This document shows positions 56,852 through 58,110 of a stretch of DNA of 58,110 bases, in pieces. Source of the stretch: Cerioporus squamosus (Eukaryota > Basidiomycota > Agaricomycetes > Polyporales > Polyporaceae); NCBI GenBank assembly GCA_022592435.1, contig JABYQS010000203.1:1-58110 (forward strand), written 5' to 3'. The position numbers were made by a program, and so were the translations under genes. Every line of letters starts with the position of its first letter. Within the stretch, counting starts at the first letter, position 1. The notes beneath the pieces are model-generated. The model was not told the origin of the DNA and did not search any database. It saw nothing but the letters and a program-made list of their open reading frames with translations.

Positions 56852-57117
56852 CACATCGTCCCCGATGACGTCCCAAAAGTACGAGTACAAAATGTAACTC
56901 TCACGTACACAAAATCTAGCTCCTCCCACCCATTCCGAGCTAGTGCAAATGCAGATGCATGCATTGTACGCCGATGCGCCGCAGTACTCCCCGGAGTAGT
57001 GCGACGTACCGATGTACTGCTGACCTGCTAACAGGGAGCACAGCGATGGCAGCACCCGGCATAACCCAGGTACATTTCTTTTCCGGACCACTAACCACTC
57101 ACAGATACACCAACAAC
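56852..57117 (+). other. ORF1-ORF2 spacer of the LINE
   Basis: 266 nt between the ORF1 stop and the ATG of ORF2, in all three frames without a link between them, so ORF2 would need reinitiation or an internal entry rather than frameshifting. Confidence 0.5.
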
Positions 57118-58110
57118 ATGACAAGCACGACTACAGAAGACAACACCCAGCTACCGAAAGAGCTACACGGACGATACATTACCAGCACAGGCCACAGCGA
57201 CTCGCTGCTCTCTGGAGGGGCGGGCGGCGAACCTGCGGCTGCACACCCCGATGAAGGAGGGAGCGCGACGGACAGCGGGAGCGACGATGTTCGCCTGGGC
57301 GGAGGGCCAGCCCATGAGCACCTGCACTCTACCCAGACGACATTGGACGCAACGGTCTCCGGACGAGACCGGTCGGGCGCCGGACGCGCACCGACTGCAC
57401 ATACTGTGCAACACAGCCAGGAAGGCCGTGAATCCTCCACGCAAGGAGAACACCCGAGCGTGGAGGGCGACGTCGATCATAACGCCGCATCCGCACGCAC
57501 TGCACCCATACGCAGCCGGCGGAACTCCGAGCAACAGGAGTACTCGGGACCCGACGTGAATAGACGTGGTGCTCCCTCACCCAGCCAGGACGGCGGGGAT
57601 GCGCCAAACGTGAGCCAATCGACAACGAGCGGCGGCGCGCCGGCTAGTCAGGAGTACGCTGACGAGCTAGGGCAAGCACAGAACGCCGGAAACCGCGCCG
57701 CAAGGCGCAATGCAGACAGACACGCAAAGCGAGATGCCATACGTGTCTGCACCCTGAATATCAATGGGTATGGCAGAACAGAACCTGGGCACCCCGATAA
57801 TAAGTGGGGATCTGTACATAGGATGATGCGGATGCAGAATATTGCAGTTCTCCTTGTTCAAGAAGCACACTTGGATGACGAGCGGGTCAGACACATTGAG
57901 AAATTCACAGCGGGGAAGATCAAGATCCACTTCTCCCCCCACCCCGAACGCCCGAGACAACGAAACGGCGTTGCGGTGGTGCTAAACAAACGACTAGTGC
58001 ATACAGCGGGAAGCGTAGCGACTACGATTGTGCCCGGCAGAGCGCTGCAAGTCTCTATACCATGGCAGCAACACGAGACCCTACAGATTCTGTGTGTCTA
58101 CGCCCCAGCT
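57118..58110 (+). CDS. LINE ORF2, 5' part (endonuclease), runs off window
   Basis: Open frame from ATG 57118 to the window end (331 codons, no stop). The first ~195 residues are Gly/Ser/Glu-rich and disordered. From about residue 200 an endonuclease/exonuclease/phosphatase (AP-endonuclease-like) domain begins: IRVCTLNINGYG supplies the first metal-site Asn, LLVQEAHLDDERV the catalytic Glu, then RQRNGVAVVLN and ILCVYAPA. It would nick the target DNA for reverse transcription. The rest of the endonuclease and the reverse transcriptase must lie beyond the window. No disruption is seen in the visible part. Confidence 0.85.
   Translation, partial: MTSTTTEDNTQLPKELHGRYITSTGHSDSLLSGGAGGEPAAAHPDEGGSATDSGSDDVRLGGGPAHEHLHSTQTTLDATVSGRDRSGAGRAPTAHTVQHSQEGRESSTQGEHPSVEGDVDHNAASARTAPIRSRRNSEQQEYSGPDVNRRGAPSPSQDGGDAPNVSQSTTSGGAPASQEYADELGQAQNAGNRAARRNADRHAKRDAIRVCTLNINGYGRTEPGHPDNKWGSVHRMMRMQNIAVLLVQEAHLDDERVRHIEKFTAGKIKIHFSPHPERPRQRNGVAVVLNKRLVHTAGSVATTIVPGRALQVSIPWQQHETLQILCVYAPA

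Noticed and set aside
55796..57124. 442-codon minus-strand open frame over the LINE
   Set aside because: Antisense of ORF1, which has the zinc knuckle and basic tail; no independent support.

Overview
The window is eukaryotic and reads as an Agaricomycete (Basidiomycota), most likely a white-rot polypore. The genes carry many introns of about 48-65 nt with GT..AG ends. The gene content includes a secreted class II peroxidase with a manganese site, a polyporopepsin-like aspartic protease, an HsbA-like secreted protein, a FunK1-type kinase fragment, a HET-domain protein, BTB proteins with an Arg/Lys-rich leader, a UbiA-family membrane enzyme and a P450. There are no operons, ribosome binding sites, tRNA genes or CRISPR arrays that I can support.

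Layout. 1-389 (-): 5' exon of a BTB gene with a frameshift. 1664-3728: direct duplicate of the 5' part of the beta-1,3-glucan synthase gene, leaving a truncated FKS1 copy. 3945-13410: mostly gene-poor, with two runs of intron-like segments lacking a recognisable protein, a hairpin and a ~333-bp imperfect tandem repeat. 13660-19874 (+): full FKS1 gene in 11 exons, with one apparent single-base deletion. 21277-22890 (+): AAA ATPase-like gene with eroded nucleotide-binding motifs. 23511-25386 (+): intact BTB paralogue. 26026-28388 (+) and 28644-30107 (-): a P450 and a seven-helix membrane protein, convergent. 31986-34302 (+): HET protein. 34948-35615 (-): BTB pseudogene. 36687-38601 (+): aspartic protease. 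39831-40826 (-): FunK1 kinase C-lobe fragment. 41352-42029 (-): HsbA-like protein. 43570-44682 (-): UbiA-family enzyme. 46527-48992 (+): Ldb17/SPIN90-like actin regulator. 49987-51547 (-): manganese peroxidase. 54210-54453: mariner-type MITE. 55247 to the window end (+): LINE retrotransposon with ORF1 and the start of ORF2.

How the genes relate. Most look like independent loci. Secreted lignocellulose or protein-degrading functions (peroxidase, protease, HsbA-like) are interspersed with cell-wall synthesis (FKS1), actin patch control (Ldb17-like) and fast-evolving families (BTB, HET, FunK1, 7-TM, AAA-like). The right end is transposon territory.

Three otherwise good genes (first BTB, FKS1, Ldb17-like) each need exactly one extra base to restore a family-like reading frame. 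Small assembly errors are therefore a serious alternative to real pseudogenisation. Exon coordinates were derived by eye from reading frame, splice motifs and family resemblance, without transcript data.
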